DNA of 64,000 nucleotides from Nocardioides houyundeii (GTDB lineage Bacteria; Actinomycetota; Actinomycetes; Propionibacteriales; Nocardioidaceae). The position numbers and the translations under genes were made by a program. The notes below the pieces were generated by a model that made no database searches, was not told the origin of the DNA, and saw nothing but the letters and a program-made list of their open reading frames with translations. Shown in pieces: positions 1 to 9,031 of this stretch. The stretch lies in the NCBI RefSeq assembly GCF_002865585.1, contig NZ_CP025581.1, positions 620,001 through 684,000 of the forward strand, read 5' to 3'. Within the stretch, counting starts at the first letter, position 1. Each line of letters opens with the position of its first letter.

Positions 1-1640
1 ACACCGCAGAGACGCTTCGCCCGATGAACGGCGTGTGGACCGGCGACGCCTACCAGGCCTACCAGGACGCCGCGGGCCGGGTCTCCACCGAGCACTCCGC
101 GATGGGCACCACGGTCAAGCGGGTGGCGCACGCGGTCACGGCGTACGCCGACAACCTGCGCGACCTCAAGCGCGCCTACTGGGACCTCAAGGACCGGCGT
201 ACCGCCCTGGACGCCACCCGCTCCACCCTGATCAGCGACATCGAGTCCGCGGTCGACCTGACCCCGGCGCAGGTCACGGCGCTGGAGACCCGGGCCTCGG
301 ACCTGGCCAAGAGCTACCGCGACCTGGTCACCGACCACGACGCGTGGGCGCGCCGGGTGCAGGACAACGAGGACCTGCTCCGCCTCACCTTCGAGGCCGC
401 CACCAGCCTCAGCGACGCCCTGTCCAAGGACGGCGGGGTCAACGACACCGCGCGGGACGCGATGACCAAGCCGGGCGCGCCCGGCACCGGAGCGACCCCG
501 GAGCAGACCAAGAGCTGGTGGGACAGCCTCAGTCCCGCCGAGCAGGAGGCGGTGATCTCCGCCTACCCGGGCCTGGTGGGCAGCGCCGACGGACTGCCGG
601 CCGACGTCCGCGACCAGGCCAACCGGGTCTCCCTGGACGGCGACCTGTCGCGGCTCGGCGCCAAGGAGGACGACGGCACCCTGGACCCCGACGAGCGGCA
701 GATGCTGGAGAACGCCAAGGCCACCCGGGACGCGCTCAAGACCGCCGACGGCTACGTGCTGCCCGGCACCGACCCGCCCGAGCGTCCCGGCGGCCAGCTG
801 TGGCTCTACGACCCCGGGGCCTACGAGGGCGACGGCCGGGTCGCGGTCGGGGTCGGCGACCTGGACACCGCCGACGACGTCTCGGTGCACATCCCCGGCA
901 TCAAGACCACGATGGCGGACGTCGGGGACTACACCGAGAACGCCGCCAACCTGTACGAGTCCGCCCGCTACAACGGCGACGGCTCCACGGTGGCGACGAT
1001 GTTCTGGCTGGGCTACAACACCCCCGAGGACGCCATCGACGTCGACACCGTCACCCGCGGCCGCGCCGAGGACGGCGGCCGCCGGCTGGCCGAGGCGATC
1101 GACGGGATGCGGGCCAGCCGGTCGGGCGACCCCGCCCACATGACCGCCATCGGCCACAGCTACGGCTCCACCACCACGTCGTACGCCGCAGTGGACCACG
1201 GCCTGAAGGTCGACGACGTGGTGCTCATCGGGAGCCCCGGCGCCGGCCCCTCGGACGACGCGTCGGACTTCAGCGTCGGCCGCGACCACGTCTACGTGGG
1301 CCGCAACAGCCGGGACGCGGTGGCGTTCTTCGGCGACGAGGGGTGGCTGCACAACCCCGGCGGGCTGGGGGTGGACCCGTCCTCGCGCGACTTCGACGCC
1401 ACCCGCTTCGAGGCCGAGTCGGTCGAGCGCGGGGACCACCGCAACTTCGACGACCACAGCCGCTACTTCGACCCGGACAGCGAGTCGCTCTACAACCTCG
1501 GCCGGATCGTCGACGGTCACGGCGACGACGTCAACGAGGCCGAGCAGAGCTACGACCCCTGGTGGCGGTGGGCCGAGGACAACGAGGGCGAGCGGGAGCC
1601 GACCAGCGACATCCCGGGCCGCTCGGACACGGGCCAGTGA
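1..1640 (+). CDS. Alpha/beta hydrolase, DUF1023 type (5' end outside window)
   Basis: The reading frame is open to the left edge, so the true start may lie outside; the first visible Met is at base 24. The N-terminal ~150 residues are helical with a W-x-G-like stretch (NGVWTGDAYQAYQ), as in actinobacterial proteins that join a WXG100-like region to a DUF1023 hydrolase. The C-terminal half carries the nucleophile elbow G-H-S-Y-G-S, with Ser about residue 379 from the visible Met, followed by a V-V-L-I-G-S-P-G strand. The substrate is unknown; relatives are often secreted or cell-surface associated. A lipoprotein gene follows 8 bases downstream on the same strand and is probably co-transcribed. 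Confidence 0.82.
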   Translation, partial: TAETLRPMNGVWTGDAYQAYQDAAGRVSTEHSAMGTTVKRVAHAVTAYADNLRDLKRAYWDLKDRRTALDATRSTLISDIESAVDLTPAQVTALETRASDLAKSYRDLVTDHDAWARRVQDNEDLLRLTFEAATSLSDALSKDGGVNDTARDAMTKPGAPGTGATPEQTKSWWDSLSPAEQEAVISAYPGLVGSADGLPADVRDQANRVSLDGDLSRLGAKEDDGTLDPDERQMLENAKATRDALKTADGYVLPGTDPPERPGGQLWLYDPGAYEGDGRVAVGVGDLDTADDVSVHIPGIKTTMADVGDYTENAANLYESARYNGDGSTVATMFWLGYNTPEDAIDVDTVTRGRAEDGGRRLAEAIDGMRASRSGDPAHMTAIGHSYGSTTTSYAAVDHGLKVDDVVLIGSPGAGPSDDASDFSVGRDHVYVGRNSRDAVAFFGDEGWLHNPGGLGVDPSSRDFDATRFEAESVERGDHRNFDDHSRYFDPDSESLYNLGRIVDGHGDDVNEAEQSYDPWWRWAEDNEGEREPTSDIPGRSDTGQ

Positions 1641-1648
1641 GGGGTCAC

Positions 1649-2158
1649 GTGCGCCACGCCACCGTGCTGGTCGCCGTGCTGATCACCGTGCTGGTCGCGG
1701 GTCTGGCAGGGTGCGGATCGGATCCGGAGGAAGGGAGCGCGCCGGTGGACACCGACGAGCAGCGCGAACAGGTGGTCTCCCGGCTGCGGGAGATCTCCGA
1801 GACGGTCGCACCGCAGGGCGAGGTGAGCGACCTCTACGGCAAGTGGACGGTCTGCGGCGGCCCGCCGGACGCGGGCGTGGAGTACCGGGCCTCGGGGCGG
1901 CTGGTGCCGTCGGTCGACCCGGGCGCCAGCGTGCAGGCTGCGGCCGAGGCGCTGGTGGCGCAGGGATGGACGGTGACCGAGGAGGGGAGCGACCCCCAGC
2001 CCTGGGCCAACCTGGAGCGGGACGGGGTGACGGCGTCGTTGCGGATCAACGCCTACCGCAGCGACGAGGTGACGTTCTCGGTCGCCGGCGACTGCGTGGA
2101 GCTGGGCGAGGGTGGGACAAAAGGCTGGGACTACTCCCGCGAGCGCCTGGACGGCTGA
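1649..2158 (+). CDS. Small secreted lipoprotein, function unknown
   Basis: 169 residues from a GTG start, preceded by a GTGAGGGG ribosome-binding stretch that overlaps the end of the upstream hydrolase gene. A hydrophobic signal peptide ends in the lipobox L-A-G-C at about residues 19-22, so the mature protein should be anchored to the outer face of the membrane by its N-terminal Cys. The mature part has two further Cys (in WTVCGGPP and VAGDCVE) that could form a disulfide. I recognise no named family. The 8-base gap suggests an operon with the DUF1023 hydrolase, possibly as its surface partner (inference). Confidence 0.75.
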   Translation: MRHATVLVAVLITVLVAGLAGCGSDPEEGSAPVDTDEQREQVVSRLREISETVAPQGEVSDLYGKWTVCGGPPDAGVEYRASGRLVPSVDPGASVQAAAEALVAQGWTVTEEGSDPQPWANLERDGVTASLRINAYRSDEVTFSVAGDCVELGEGGTKGWDYSRERLDG

Positions 2159-2190
2159 ACGCGGGAGCAGTCCCGGGTGGAGCGTCTGCG

Positions 2191-2742
2191 CTACTTGGCC
2201 TTCTTGGCCGCGGCGGCGGCCTGCACCTCGGTCTTGGAGCCGGTGGTGCTGAGCTGGCCCGAGGAGCTCTCCAGGTGGGCCCGGATGAACCAGTGGAACT
2301 GCTCGAGCTGCGAGGTCTGCGAGACCAGCAGGTCCTCGGAGATCGGGTCGAGCTCGCCCACGGTCTCGATCGCCTCGCGGCAGGACTTGATGAGGCCCGT
2401 GTAGACCAGGTCCAGCGCGCCGAGGTGAGCCTGGGCGGTGTCCTTGCCGATGGAGTACTCGTCCCAGCCGCGGTCCTTGACCATCGCGCCGGGGGTGCCG
2501 ACCGGCGTGCCGCCCATGGTGGCGATGCGCTCGGCGGTCTCGTCGGCGAAGCCGCGGACGGCCTCGACCTGGGGGTCGATCATCTCGTGGACGGCGATGA
2601 ACGTCGGGCCGACCACGTTCCAGTGCACGTGCTTGAGGGTCAGGTGCAGGTCGGTGTAGGCGTTGAGTCGGTCCTGCAGCGCCTTGATGACGGTCTTGCT
2701 GTCCTTCGCGGTCATGCCGGGCACGTTGAAGCCGGTTGCCAT
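2191..2742 (-). CDS. dps: Dps family DNA-binding ferritin-like protein
   Basis: 183 residues, starting at an ATG preceded by an excellent AGGAGG; an in-frame extension further upstream is not used. The ferritin-like core shows the Dps dinuclear-iron signature HVHWNVVGPTFIAVHEMID, with further acidic positions in the following helix (DETAERIATMGG). The C-terminal tail (AAAAAKKAK) is lysine-rich, which in Dps proteins favours DNA binding. Dps forms a dodecamer that oxidises and stores iron using peroxide and shields DNA in stress. It lies convergent to the upstream lipoprotein gene and downstream of the two Ca-binding-type genes, with no sign of co-regulation. Confidence 0.93.
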   Translation of the reverse strand: MATGFNVPGMTAKDSKTVIKALQDRLNAYTDLHLTLKHVHWNVVGPTFIAVHEMIDPQVEAVRGFADETAERIATMGGTPVGTPGAMVKDRGWDEYSIGKDTAQAHLGALDLVYTGLIKSCREAIETVGELDPISEDLLVSQTSQLEQFHWFIRAHLESSSGQLSTTGSKTEVQAAAAAKKAK

Positions 2743-2797
2743 CTGTCCTCCTGTTGTCGGGTTCGCTTTCTGTATACCCGTTCCGGGGACTTGGTAG

Positions 2798-4393
2798 TCA
2801 CCGCCGCCTGGCCGGGCCCCGCTCGCAGCGTCGGGTGACCTCCGCATCGCAGTAGTCCCGCGTGCCGGCGTCGCCGTCGGCGCGGTCCCGACCCGGCCCG
2901 CCGATCAGCCGGTCGCCGACCTGGCGCTTCTGGCGGGTGCCCTTGAGGACGTCGCGTCCCGGCCCGCCCAGCGCCACCCAGCGGCGTACCCGCGGTATCT
3001 CGCCGGGGACGGCGTCGTAGGGGTACGCGAGGCTGATGCGGTCCGGGCCGGCCTGGCCCCGCACGACGAGGTCCTGGGCTTGAGCATCGACGTGGTCGGC
3101 TCCTGGACCGGCGTTGACCCGCACCTTCCGGCCTCGGGGCCACACGCCGTCGTCGCCGGCCCCCGCGTCGACCGTCACCTGGTTCGCCCTCACCTCGATG
3201 TCGTCATCGGCTGCGGTCCCAACGACCTTCACGCGACCGTCGGCCACGCGGGTCGTGGCGTACACGCTCTCGAACCCGGTGAACGGAACGCTGGTGCCCT
3301 CGCAGGTCAGCGTGTCAGCGAGGCGGATGGTCAGCGTCGCGCACCTGTTGATGAGGGCGACGGTGTCGCGACCCGGCCCCCCGTCCGCCGAGCGGAACGT
3401 CAGGCCGCGGCTGGGTTCGTACTCGGAGGTTTCCAGGTAGTCGTCGCCGCCCCCGAGTCGGACGTCGCCGTAGGTGCCGTAGTCGAACCTCAGGGACTCC
3501 CTCGCGTCGGAGCCGAGGAACGACACCGGGACCTTCCAGTCATCTTCCCCCTTGTCGCCGAAGTTGAAGGTGTCGATGTGCCCCTGCCACGCCAGCACCT
3601 GGACGCCCCCTACTTCCGCGCGGCGGGCGACGTTGTCCACCAGGAAATCACCGCGAGCCGCGGGCTCCGCGGCGCCGGGCTTCGGGAGCTGCAGCGTGGC
3701 CTGGGTGGCAGCGCTGACGTCGATGCTGCCTCCGGGGGCCATCGTTCCGGTGTAGTAGAGGAAGGACCCGCCCGGCCCGAAGGTGATGCGGTCGGCGTTC
3801 GCCGCGCCGGGAGGAGCGATCGACCAGACCGCGTCGGCGTACCACTCCGGCTCGTAGGTCGGCTGGTAGGGACCGCCGCCCATGTCGATGACGTCCCGCT
3901 GGTCACCGGGGGGAGGAGGGTCGGTGTGGCCGTCGTAGTCGTCGGTGGCGGTCTCGGCGTAGACGCGCTCGCGAGTCTCGCTGTTGCCGGTGAACGTGTC
4001 GCTGCCCGCCCCGAGGCCGACGTCCAGGCTGTACGCCCCCGTCCCCGGGGGGTTGACCACGACGTCGTCGCCCGACCCGGCGTCCACGCGACCCCTCGCC
4101 TCCCCATCCCCGGGCACTCGCTGGATCTGGGCGAGGCAGATGGTGTCGTTGCCGCCGAGGGCGTCGAAGGAGCCCCAGCCCCCGGGTGTCATCGCGACCA
4201 CGTCGTCGCCCTCGGTGCCGCGAAAGACCGTCGCGCCGGCCACGATCGTCACCGGCTTGCCGAGACAGGTCGTCGCGGCCGCGGGTCCGGCGGGTGCCGC
4301 CCCCAGGGCCGGTACGGCGGCGACGAGCGCCGACAGCGCCGCGAACGGGATGAGGACAAGCCAGACACGCTTCAAGAGATCCCCCGTGGTCAT
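2798..4393 (-). CDS. Secreted calcium-binding-type beta-roll protein (paralogue 2)
   Basis: 531 residues from the ATG at 4393. A signal peptide (hydrophobic run ending ALGAAPAGPAAA) is followed by G/D-rich turns typical of hemolysin-type calcium-binding repeats (GTEGDDVVAM, LGGNDTICLA, LGGGDDYLE, IGGPGRDRADGD). It ends in a Cys-containing tail (DYCDAEVTRRC). It is a tandem duplicate of the gene upstream, whose stop overlaps this ATG (ATGA), so the pair is translationally coupled. The paralogue starts at the GTG of its GTG-AAG-CGT; the matching position here is a TTG at 4375 (LKRVW), an alternative start. Probably a cell-wall or extracellular protein. No enzymatic domain is seen. Confidence 0.8.
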   Translation of the reverse strand: MTTGDLLKRVWLVLIPFAALSALVAAVPALGAAPAGPAAATTCLGKPVTIVAGATVFRGTEGDDVVAMTPGGWGSFDALGGNDTICLAQIQRVPGDGEARGRVDAGSGDDVVVNPPGTGAYSLDVGLGAGSDTFTGNSETRERVYAETATDDYDGHTDPPPPGDQRDVIDMGGGPYQPTYEPEWYADAVWSIAPPGAANADRITFGPGGSFLYYTGTMAPGGSIDVSAATQATLQLPKPGAAEPAARGDFLVDNVARRAEVGGVQVLAWQGHIDTFNFGDKGEDDWKVPVSFLGSDARESLRFDYGTYGDVRLGGGDDYLETSEYEPSRGLTFRSADGGPGRDTVALINRCATLTIRLADTLTCEGTSVPFTGFESVYATTRVADGRVKVVGTAADDDIEVRANQVTVDAGAGDDGVWPRGRKVRVNAGPGADHVDAQAQDLVVRGQAGPDRISLAYPYDAVPGEIPRVRRWVALGGPGRDVLKGTRQKRQVGDRLIGGPGRDRADGDAGTRDYCDAEVTRRCERGPARRR

Positions 4394-5979
4394 CGTCGGT
4401 CGCTTCCTCGCGCCGGGCCCCGCTCGCAGCGTCGGGTGACCTCCGCGTCGCAGTAGTCCCGCGCGCCGCCGTCCCCGTCGGCGCGGTCCCGCCCGGGCCC
4501 GCCGATGAGCCGGTCGGCGTGCTTGACCTGACTGGTGCCCGTCAGCACATCGCGTCCGGGCCCGCCGAGTGCCACCCACCGGCGTAGCACGGGTCGCTTA
4601 CCCGGGACCTTGTCGCGGGGTTGCGAGAGCGAGATCCGGTCCGCGCCGGCCTGGCCGCGTACGATGACGTCCTGGCCGTCCGCCTCGACGGTGTCCGCCC
4701 CCGATCCTGCGTTGACCCGGACCCGCTGAGCCCAGACGGCGATGTCGTCGGCGCCGCCGCCCGCGTGGATCGTCACCCGGTCGGCGACAGCAGTGAGGTA
4801 CTCGTCAGCCCGGGTCCCGACGAGGGTCACGTGGCCACCCGCCTTGTAGTTCGTCACCGGCGCGCTTTCGAAGCCGGAGTAGGCGGCGCTGCTGTCGTCG
4901 CACGTCACCCTGGCCGCGAGGCGGATGTCCAGGCGGGAGCAGTTGTGGACGAGGAGGGCGGTGTCGTTCCCGGGGCCGCCGTCGGCCGAGCGGAACATCA
5001 CCCCGTCGCTGGAGGAGTACTCGGCCGCCTCCAGCCAGTCGTCGCCGCCGCCGAGCCGGACGTCGCCGTAGGTCCCTTGGTCGAACCGCAGGGTCTCGTC
5101 GGCGTCGGAGCCGAGGAACGACACCGGCAGGTCCCACGTCTCCTCGTCGGCGAACTGGTAGGTGTCGACCCGTCCTTGCCAGGCGAGCACCTGACGGCCC
5201 GCCACGGAGGCGCGGCGGGCGACGGCGTCGACCAGGAGCTCGCCACGAGCCACGGGCTCGGCGGCGCCGGGCTCCGGGAGGTGCAGCGTGGTCTGCGTGG
5301 CAGCGGTGACGTCGAGGCTCCCCTCGGGGGCCATCGCGCCCCGGTAGTAGAGGTAGGCCCGACCCTTCCCGAAGGTGATGCGATCGGCGTTCGCCGCGTC
5401 GCGGGGAGCGACCGACCAGACCGAGTCGCGGTACGACTCCGAGGCGCCCTTGTTCTGGGGGGCAGCACCGCCCATGTCGATCACGTCCCGATGGTCACCG
5501 GGGGGCGGAGTCTCGGCGTAGCTGTACATCTCGGTGCTGGAGTCGGCGTAGACGCGCTCGAGCATCGTGGGAGCGCCGGTGCCGACGAACGTGTCGTTCC
5601 CGGCGCCGAGCCCCACCTCCATGATCCCCGTCGCCCGCTGCCCCGGGGAGTAGACGACGACGTCGTCGCCGGGCCCGGCGTCCGCGGCTCCGTAGGGTGC
5701 GCGCGGGTCCCGGCCTCCGGTGGCCGCGCCCGAGGCGAGGCAGATGGTGTCGTTGCCGCCGAGGGCGTCGAAGGAGGTCCAGGCCCCGGGCGTCATCGCG
5801 ACCACGTCGTCGCCCTCGGTGCCGGTCGTCACGGCCTGCGACGCCACGATCGTGACGGGCTTGCCGAGACAGGTCGTCGCAGCCGCGGGTCCGGCGGGTG
5901 CCGCCCCCAGGGCCGGTACGGCGGCGACGAGCGCCGACAGCGTCGCGACCGGGATGAGGACAGGCCAAGCACGCTTCAC
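4390..5979 (-). CDS. Secreted calcium-binding-type beta-roll protein (paralogue 1)
   Basis: 529 residues from a GTG start (gtg-aag-cgt) with GGGGGT six bases upstream. It has the same architecture as its downstream neighbour: signal peptide (VLIPVATLSALVAAVPALG), GTEGDDVVAM and LGGNDTICLA turns, several GGGDD/GGPGRD turns, and a C-terminal DYCDAEVTRRC. The two genes are almost the same length and keep near-identical stretches at the nucleotide level at both ends, so the duplication is fairly recent or kept alike by gene conversion. The gene is divergent from the ArsR/MFS operon, with a ~145-base shared upstream region. Confidence 0.8.
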   Translation of the reverse strand: MKRAWPVLIPVATLSALVAAVPALGAAPAGPAAATTCLGKPVTIVASQAVTTGTEGDDVVAMTPGAWTSFDALGGNDTICLASGAATGGRDPRAPYGAADAGPGDDVVVYSPGQRATGIMEVGLGAGNDTFVGTGAPTMLERVYADSSTEMYSYAETPPPGDHRDVIDMGGAAPQNKGASESYRDSVWSVAPRDAANADRITFGKGRAYLYYRGAMAPEGSLDVTAATQTTLHLPEPGAAEPVARGELLVDAVARRASVAGRQVLAWQGRVDTYQFADEETWDLPVSFLGSDADETLRFDQGTYGDVRLGGGDDWLEAAEYSSSDGVMFRSADGGPGNDTALLVHNCSRLDIRLAARVTCDDSSAAYSGFESAPVTNYKAGGHVTLVGTRADEYLTAVADRVTIHAGGGADDIAVWAQRVRVNAGSGADTVEADGQDVIVRGQAGADRISLSQPRDKVPGKRPVLRRWVALGGPGRDVLTGTSQVKHADRLIGGPGRDRADGDGGARDYCDAEVTRRCERGPARGSDRR

Positions 5980-6098
5980 AACAGACCCCCGTAGTTGTCC
6001 TCCGCCGGCACGGCGAAGAGGCACAGCCGACCACACGTGCTCGTCATTGGCAATGAGGCCGGTCACAGAGGCGTGGGGCTGTCCCGAGTATTGCAAGA

Positions 6099-6114
6099 AC
6101 CCTTTCGAAAGGGT
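6099..6114. promoter_or_regulatory. Perfect 16-bp palindrome, probable operator of the ArsR-type regulator
   Basis: ACCCTTTCGAAAGGGT is a perfect inverted repeat ending 11 bases before the GTG start of the regulator gene. Its position fits an autorepressor site covering the transcription or translation start. CTTTCG recurs at 6117-6122. The site also lies in the region shared with the divergent beta-roll gene, so both directions could be controlled. Confidence 0.6.
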
Positions 6115-6125
6115 ACTTTCGATCC

Positions 6126-6713
6126 GTGCCTGACGAACCCCGCCGCCTCAAGGACCCCCGCGAGCTGCGCGCCATCGCCCACCCGCTGCGGATGGCGATC
6201 CTGGAGCAGCTGACCATGCACGGCCCGCTGACCGCGACCGAGCTCTCCGAGCGGCTGGGGGAGTCCCCGGCCAACTGCTCCTGGCACCTGCGCAAGCTCG
6301 CCGAGCACAACTTCGTCGAGGAGGCCGAGAGCACCGGCGGGCGGCGCCGGCCGTGGCAGGTGAGCTCCATCGGCATGGGCTGGAATCAGGAGGACGACGC
6401 CGACGCCGAGACCCTGATGGCCGGCCATGCGCTGACCCGGATGTGGCTGGAGCGCTGGGTGGACCGGTTCCTGACCGCCGAGCAGGCGGTGGCCGACAAG
6501 CCCGAGTGGCGGCGCGCGGCGACGCTGAGCCAGAGCGCCACCTGGCTCACCGCCGACGAGCTGGCCGAGATGAACGCCGAGATGTCGGCGGTGATGATGC
6601 GGCACCTGGACCGGCTCGAGGACCCGAGCAAGCGTCCCGAGGGGGCGCAGCTGTGCGAGCTGGTGGGCTGGGGTGCTCCGGTCGACCCGAGCATTGCGGG
6701 GGAGTCGCGATGA
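6126..6713 (+). CDS. ArsR-type winged-helix transcriptional regulator
   Basis: 195 residues from a GTG start with no clear Shine-Dalgarno, possibly leaderless. The N-terminal ~85 residues form a winged helix: LRAIAHPLRMAILEQL, then TATELSERLGESPANCSWHL as the recognition helix, then a basic wing (GGRRRPWQV). The remaining ~110 residues are a helical effector domain with no metal-binding Cys cluster, so this is not a classical metal sensor. Its stop overlaps the start of the MFS transporter gene (ATGA), so regulator and transporter form one operon, probably for a small-molecule efflux response. The 16-bp palindrome just upstream is its likely operator. Confidence 0.87.
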   Translation: MPDEPRRLKDPRELRAIAHPLRMAILEQLTMHGPLTATELSERLGESPANCSWHLRKLAEHNFVEEAESTGGRRRPWQVSSIGMGWNQEDDADAETLMAGHALTRMWLERWVDRFLTAEQAVADKPEWRRAATLSQSATWLTADELAEMNAEMSAVMMRHLDRLEDPSKRPEGAQLCELVGWGAPVDPSIAGESR

Positions 6714-7963
6714 GGGCGGCGTTCGCCCAGGCTGGCTTCAAGCGGCTGTTCACCGGGCTGTCGGCCTCGATGCTGGGTGACTCGATCATGCTGCTGGTGC
6801 TCAGCATGTGGGTCAAGACGCTCACCGACTCCAACGCGATGGCGGGTCTGACGTTCCTGTTCATGTGCATCCCCGCGGTCTTCGGGCCGCTGCTGGGGGT
6901 GCTGATGGACCGGGTGAAGCGCAAGCCGCTGCTGGTGTGGGGCAATGTGGCGTCCGCGGTCGCCGTACTGCCGTTGCTGGCGGTGCGCGACGAGGGCGAC
7001 GTGTGGCTGATCTGGCTGGTGGCGTTCTTCTACGGCATCAGCTTCGTGGTGCTCCCTGCCGGGCTGAACGGTCTGCTCAAGGAGATGATGCCGGGCCACC
7101 TGCTGGTGGAGGCGAACTCCTCGATCCAGACGGTCAAGGAGTCCTACCGGCTGTTCGGGCCGCTGCTGGGAGCGGCGCTGTTCGCCGGCCTCGGCGGCTG
7201 GGCGGTGGCGCTGATCGACGCCGTGACGTTCCTGGTGGCCGCCGCGGTGATCGCCACGATCCCGCTGCTGGAGGAGGAACCGGTGCGCGACGAGTCGCCC
7301 ATGTGGGTGCAGCTCTCCTCCGGGGTGCGCCACATCGTGGCCGACCACGTGCTCAAGCACCTGCTGTTCGGCTTCGGGCTGACGCTGCTGGTGCTGGGCT
7401 TCATGGAGGCCTCGATCTACGCGCTGCTCGACGGCTTCGAGCGGGAGCCGACGTACGCCGGGGTGCTGGTCTCGGCCCAAGGCGTGGGGGCCATCGCGGG
7501 CGGGCTCTGCTCGAGCTGGCTGATCAAGCGGCACGGCGAGGTGGCCGTCGCCATCCTGGGCCTGACTGTGTTGGCGGTGTCGATCGGCGGGATGGCGCTC
7601 TCGCCGCACATGTGGGTGGTGCTGGTCTTCGCCGCGGTCTGCGGGGTGTCACTGCCGCTGATGATGGTCAGCTACATGACGCTGCTGCAGCGACGTACCC
7701 CGCACGCGCTGATGGGCCGGGTCTCCACCGCGGCCGAGGTGGTGCTGACCACCCCGCAGGCGATCTCCCTGGGGATGGGCTCGCTCCTGGTGGTGCTGGT
7801 GGACTGGCGGATCATCTTCGCGCTGATGGCGGTGGTGATCGCCGTCGCCGCGGCGTACGTCGCGGTGCTGCTGCGCGCCGAGCTGGGCCCGGCGCGCAGC
7901 GCTGAGGAGCAGACTCAGTACGAGCCGGCGGGGTCGGCGATGAAGGCCAGGTCGTCGGGCTGA
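6710..7963 (+). CDS. MFS transporter, probable efflux pump
   Basis: 417 residues from the ATG that overlaps the regulator stop. There are about twelve hydrophobic segments, with a basic cytoplasmic loop after TM2 (LMDRVKRKPLL) that matches the MFS loop motif. It resembles the enterobactin-exporter/macrolide-efflux type of MFS proteins. The substrate is not deducible; coupling to the ArsR-type regulator suggests drug or metabolite export. Its 3' end overlaps the convergent protease gene by 49 bases. This is short but real, because both reading frames stay conserved-looking up to their stops. Confidence 0.86.
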   Translation: MRAAFAQAGFKRLFTGLSASMLGDSIMLLVLSMWVKTLTDSNAMAGLTFLFMCIPAVFGPLLGVLMDRVKRKPLLVWGNVASAVAVLPLLAVRDEGDVWLIWLVAFFYGISFVVLPAGLNGLLKEMMPGHLLVEANSSIQTVKESYRLFGPLLGAALFAGLGGWAVALIDAVTFLVAAAVIATIPLLEEEPVRDESPMWVQLSSGVRHIVADHVLKHLLFGFGLTLLVLGFMEASIYALLDGFEREPTYAGVLVSAQGVGAIAGGLCSSWLIKRHGEVAVAILGLTVLAVSIGGMALSPHMWVVLVFAAVCGVSLPLMMVSYMTLLQRRTPHALMGRVSTAAEVVLTTPQAISLGMGSLLVVLVDWRIIFALMAVVIAVAAAYVAVLLRAELGPARSAEEQTQYEPAGSAMKARSSG

Positions 7964-8859
7964 TCGATGCGATAGCTGCCGCTGGCGTTGCAGTTGTAGT
8001 TCTGCCCGAACGAGGTGACCGCGACGATGATGTTCTGCTCGGCGATGGCCGGGGTGGTGATGTCGAACGTCGGGCCGCCGGAGTCGCCGAAGCAGGTGCC
8101 TCCGGTGGTGCCGCGTCCGGCGTGGGAGAACATCACCGCGGTGTCCCGCAGACCGTAGGCGCCGCGGAGGCTCACCAGCCGCCGGTCTGCCTTGCGCCGG
8201 GTGTCGCCACCGAAGGAGCTCTTCGGGCTGCTGCCCTCCAGGCCGTAGCCGACGGACTCGAACAGGGCGCGGTTCTTGGCGCCCCCGGCGTAGCGGTCCA
8301 GGTAGCGGGGCGTGGGCAGCGTGCCGTACTCGGGCAGGACGATGGGCTCGCTCAGCTCGACCACGCCGAGGTCGTGCTGCAGGAACTCCTCGTCGACGTA
8401 GTCGGGGTGGGTGAAGGTGGACTCGGCCTCGGACCACTGCGGGCTGGCGTCCAACAGCGCGGCCCAGGTCTCGTAGCGCTCCTCGTTTCGGTCCGGGACG
8501 AACGTCGAGCTCGGCGGGAACACCGAGTAGTCCGGCGCCTCGGCCACGGAGAACCACACGTCGGTGCCACCGGACAGCGGGTCGGCCGGGACCTCCCCCT
8601 CGACGCCGACCGCATAGGTGCAGTGTCCGGCGGTGACGACCGTGTCGGGGTCGATCAGGGTGCCGGTGCAGTTGAACCAGCCGCCCGGGTCGTCGAAGCG
8701 GGAGTCGGCCGCGTCGGGGACGTAGAAGAAGAGCTGTCCGACGAAGGGGTGCTCGCCGGCGTCCGGCTCACCGCCCACGATGGCGGAGGCGGGCAGCATG
8801 GGGGAGAGCAGCAGGCCGCCGACGGCGACGGCCGCGGCGCGGAGCAGGTGACGGTTCAT
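7915..8859 (-). CDS. Secreted trypsin-like serine protease (S1 family)
   Basis: 314 residues. A signal peptide (LLRAAAVAVGGLLLSPMLPASA) leads directly into the mature N-terminus I-V-G-G, the classical S1 activation sequence. The full catalytic triad is visible: His79 in T-A-G-H-C, Asp163 in Q-H-D-L-G, and Ser260 in C-F-G-D-S-G-G-P. Paired Cys (W-F-N-C with A-G-H-C; C-N-A-S with C-F-G-D) are consistent with disulfides. A 13-base palindrome (8862-8874) covers the ribosome-binding region. This is a general extracellular endopeptidase; its substrate is unknown. Confidence 0.92.
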   Translation of the reverse strand: MNRHLLRAAAVAVGGLLLSPMLPASAIVGGEPDAGEHPFVGQLFFYVPDAADSRFDDPGGWFNCTGTLIDPDTVVTAGHCTYAVGVEGEVPADPLSGGTDVWFSVAEAPDYSVFPPSSTFVPDRNEERYETWAALLDASPQWSEAESTFTHPDYVDEEFLQHDLGVVELSEPIVLPEYGTLPTPRYLDRYAGGAKNRALFESVGYGLEGSSPKSSFGGDTRRKADRRLVSLRGAYGLRDTAVMFSHAGRGTTGGTCFGDSGGPTFDITTPAIAEQNIIVAVTSFGQNYNCNASGSYRIDQPDDLAFIADPAGSY

Positions 8860-9031
8860 CCTGAGGAGTCCTCACTGGCTGGGGTGGGGGCAGAGAGGCA
8901 CCAGTACATGCGGGTCGGGAGGTGTCCGGAATCCCTCCGATTGGGTACGTCGCCGCGGATGCCGACCTGGCCCGCTGTCCATCGCCAGCCCCAGTGCAGC
9001 CACGGGCCAGGTACGCCGGGACGATGGTGGG

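Noticed and set aside
1834..2049. Minus-strand small gene inside the lipoprotein gene
   Set aside because: No start signal and no similarity; the plus-strand lipoprotein with lipobox explains the region.
3080..4456. Long plus-strand open frame opposite the beta-roll gene
   Set aside because: Antisense shadow of a GC-rich gene. No family motif, and the minus-strand frame has signal peptide and repeat motifs.
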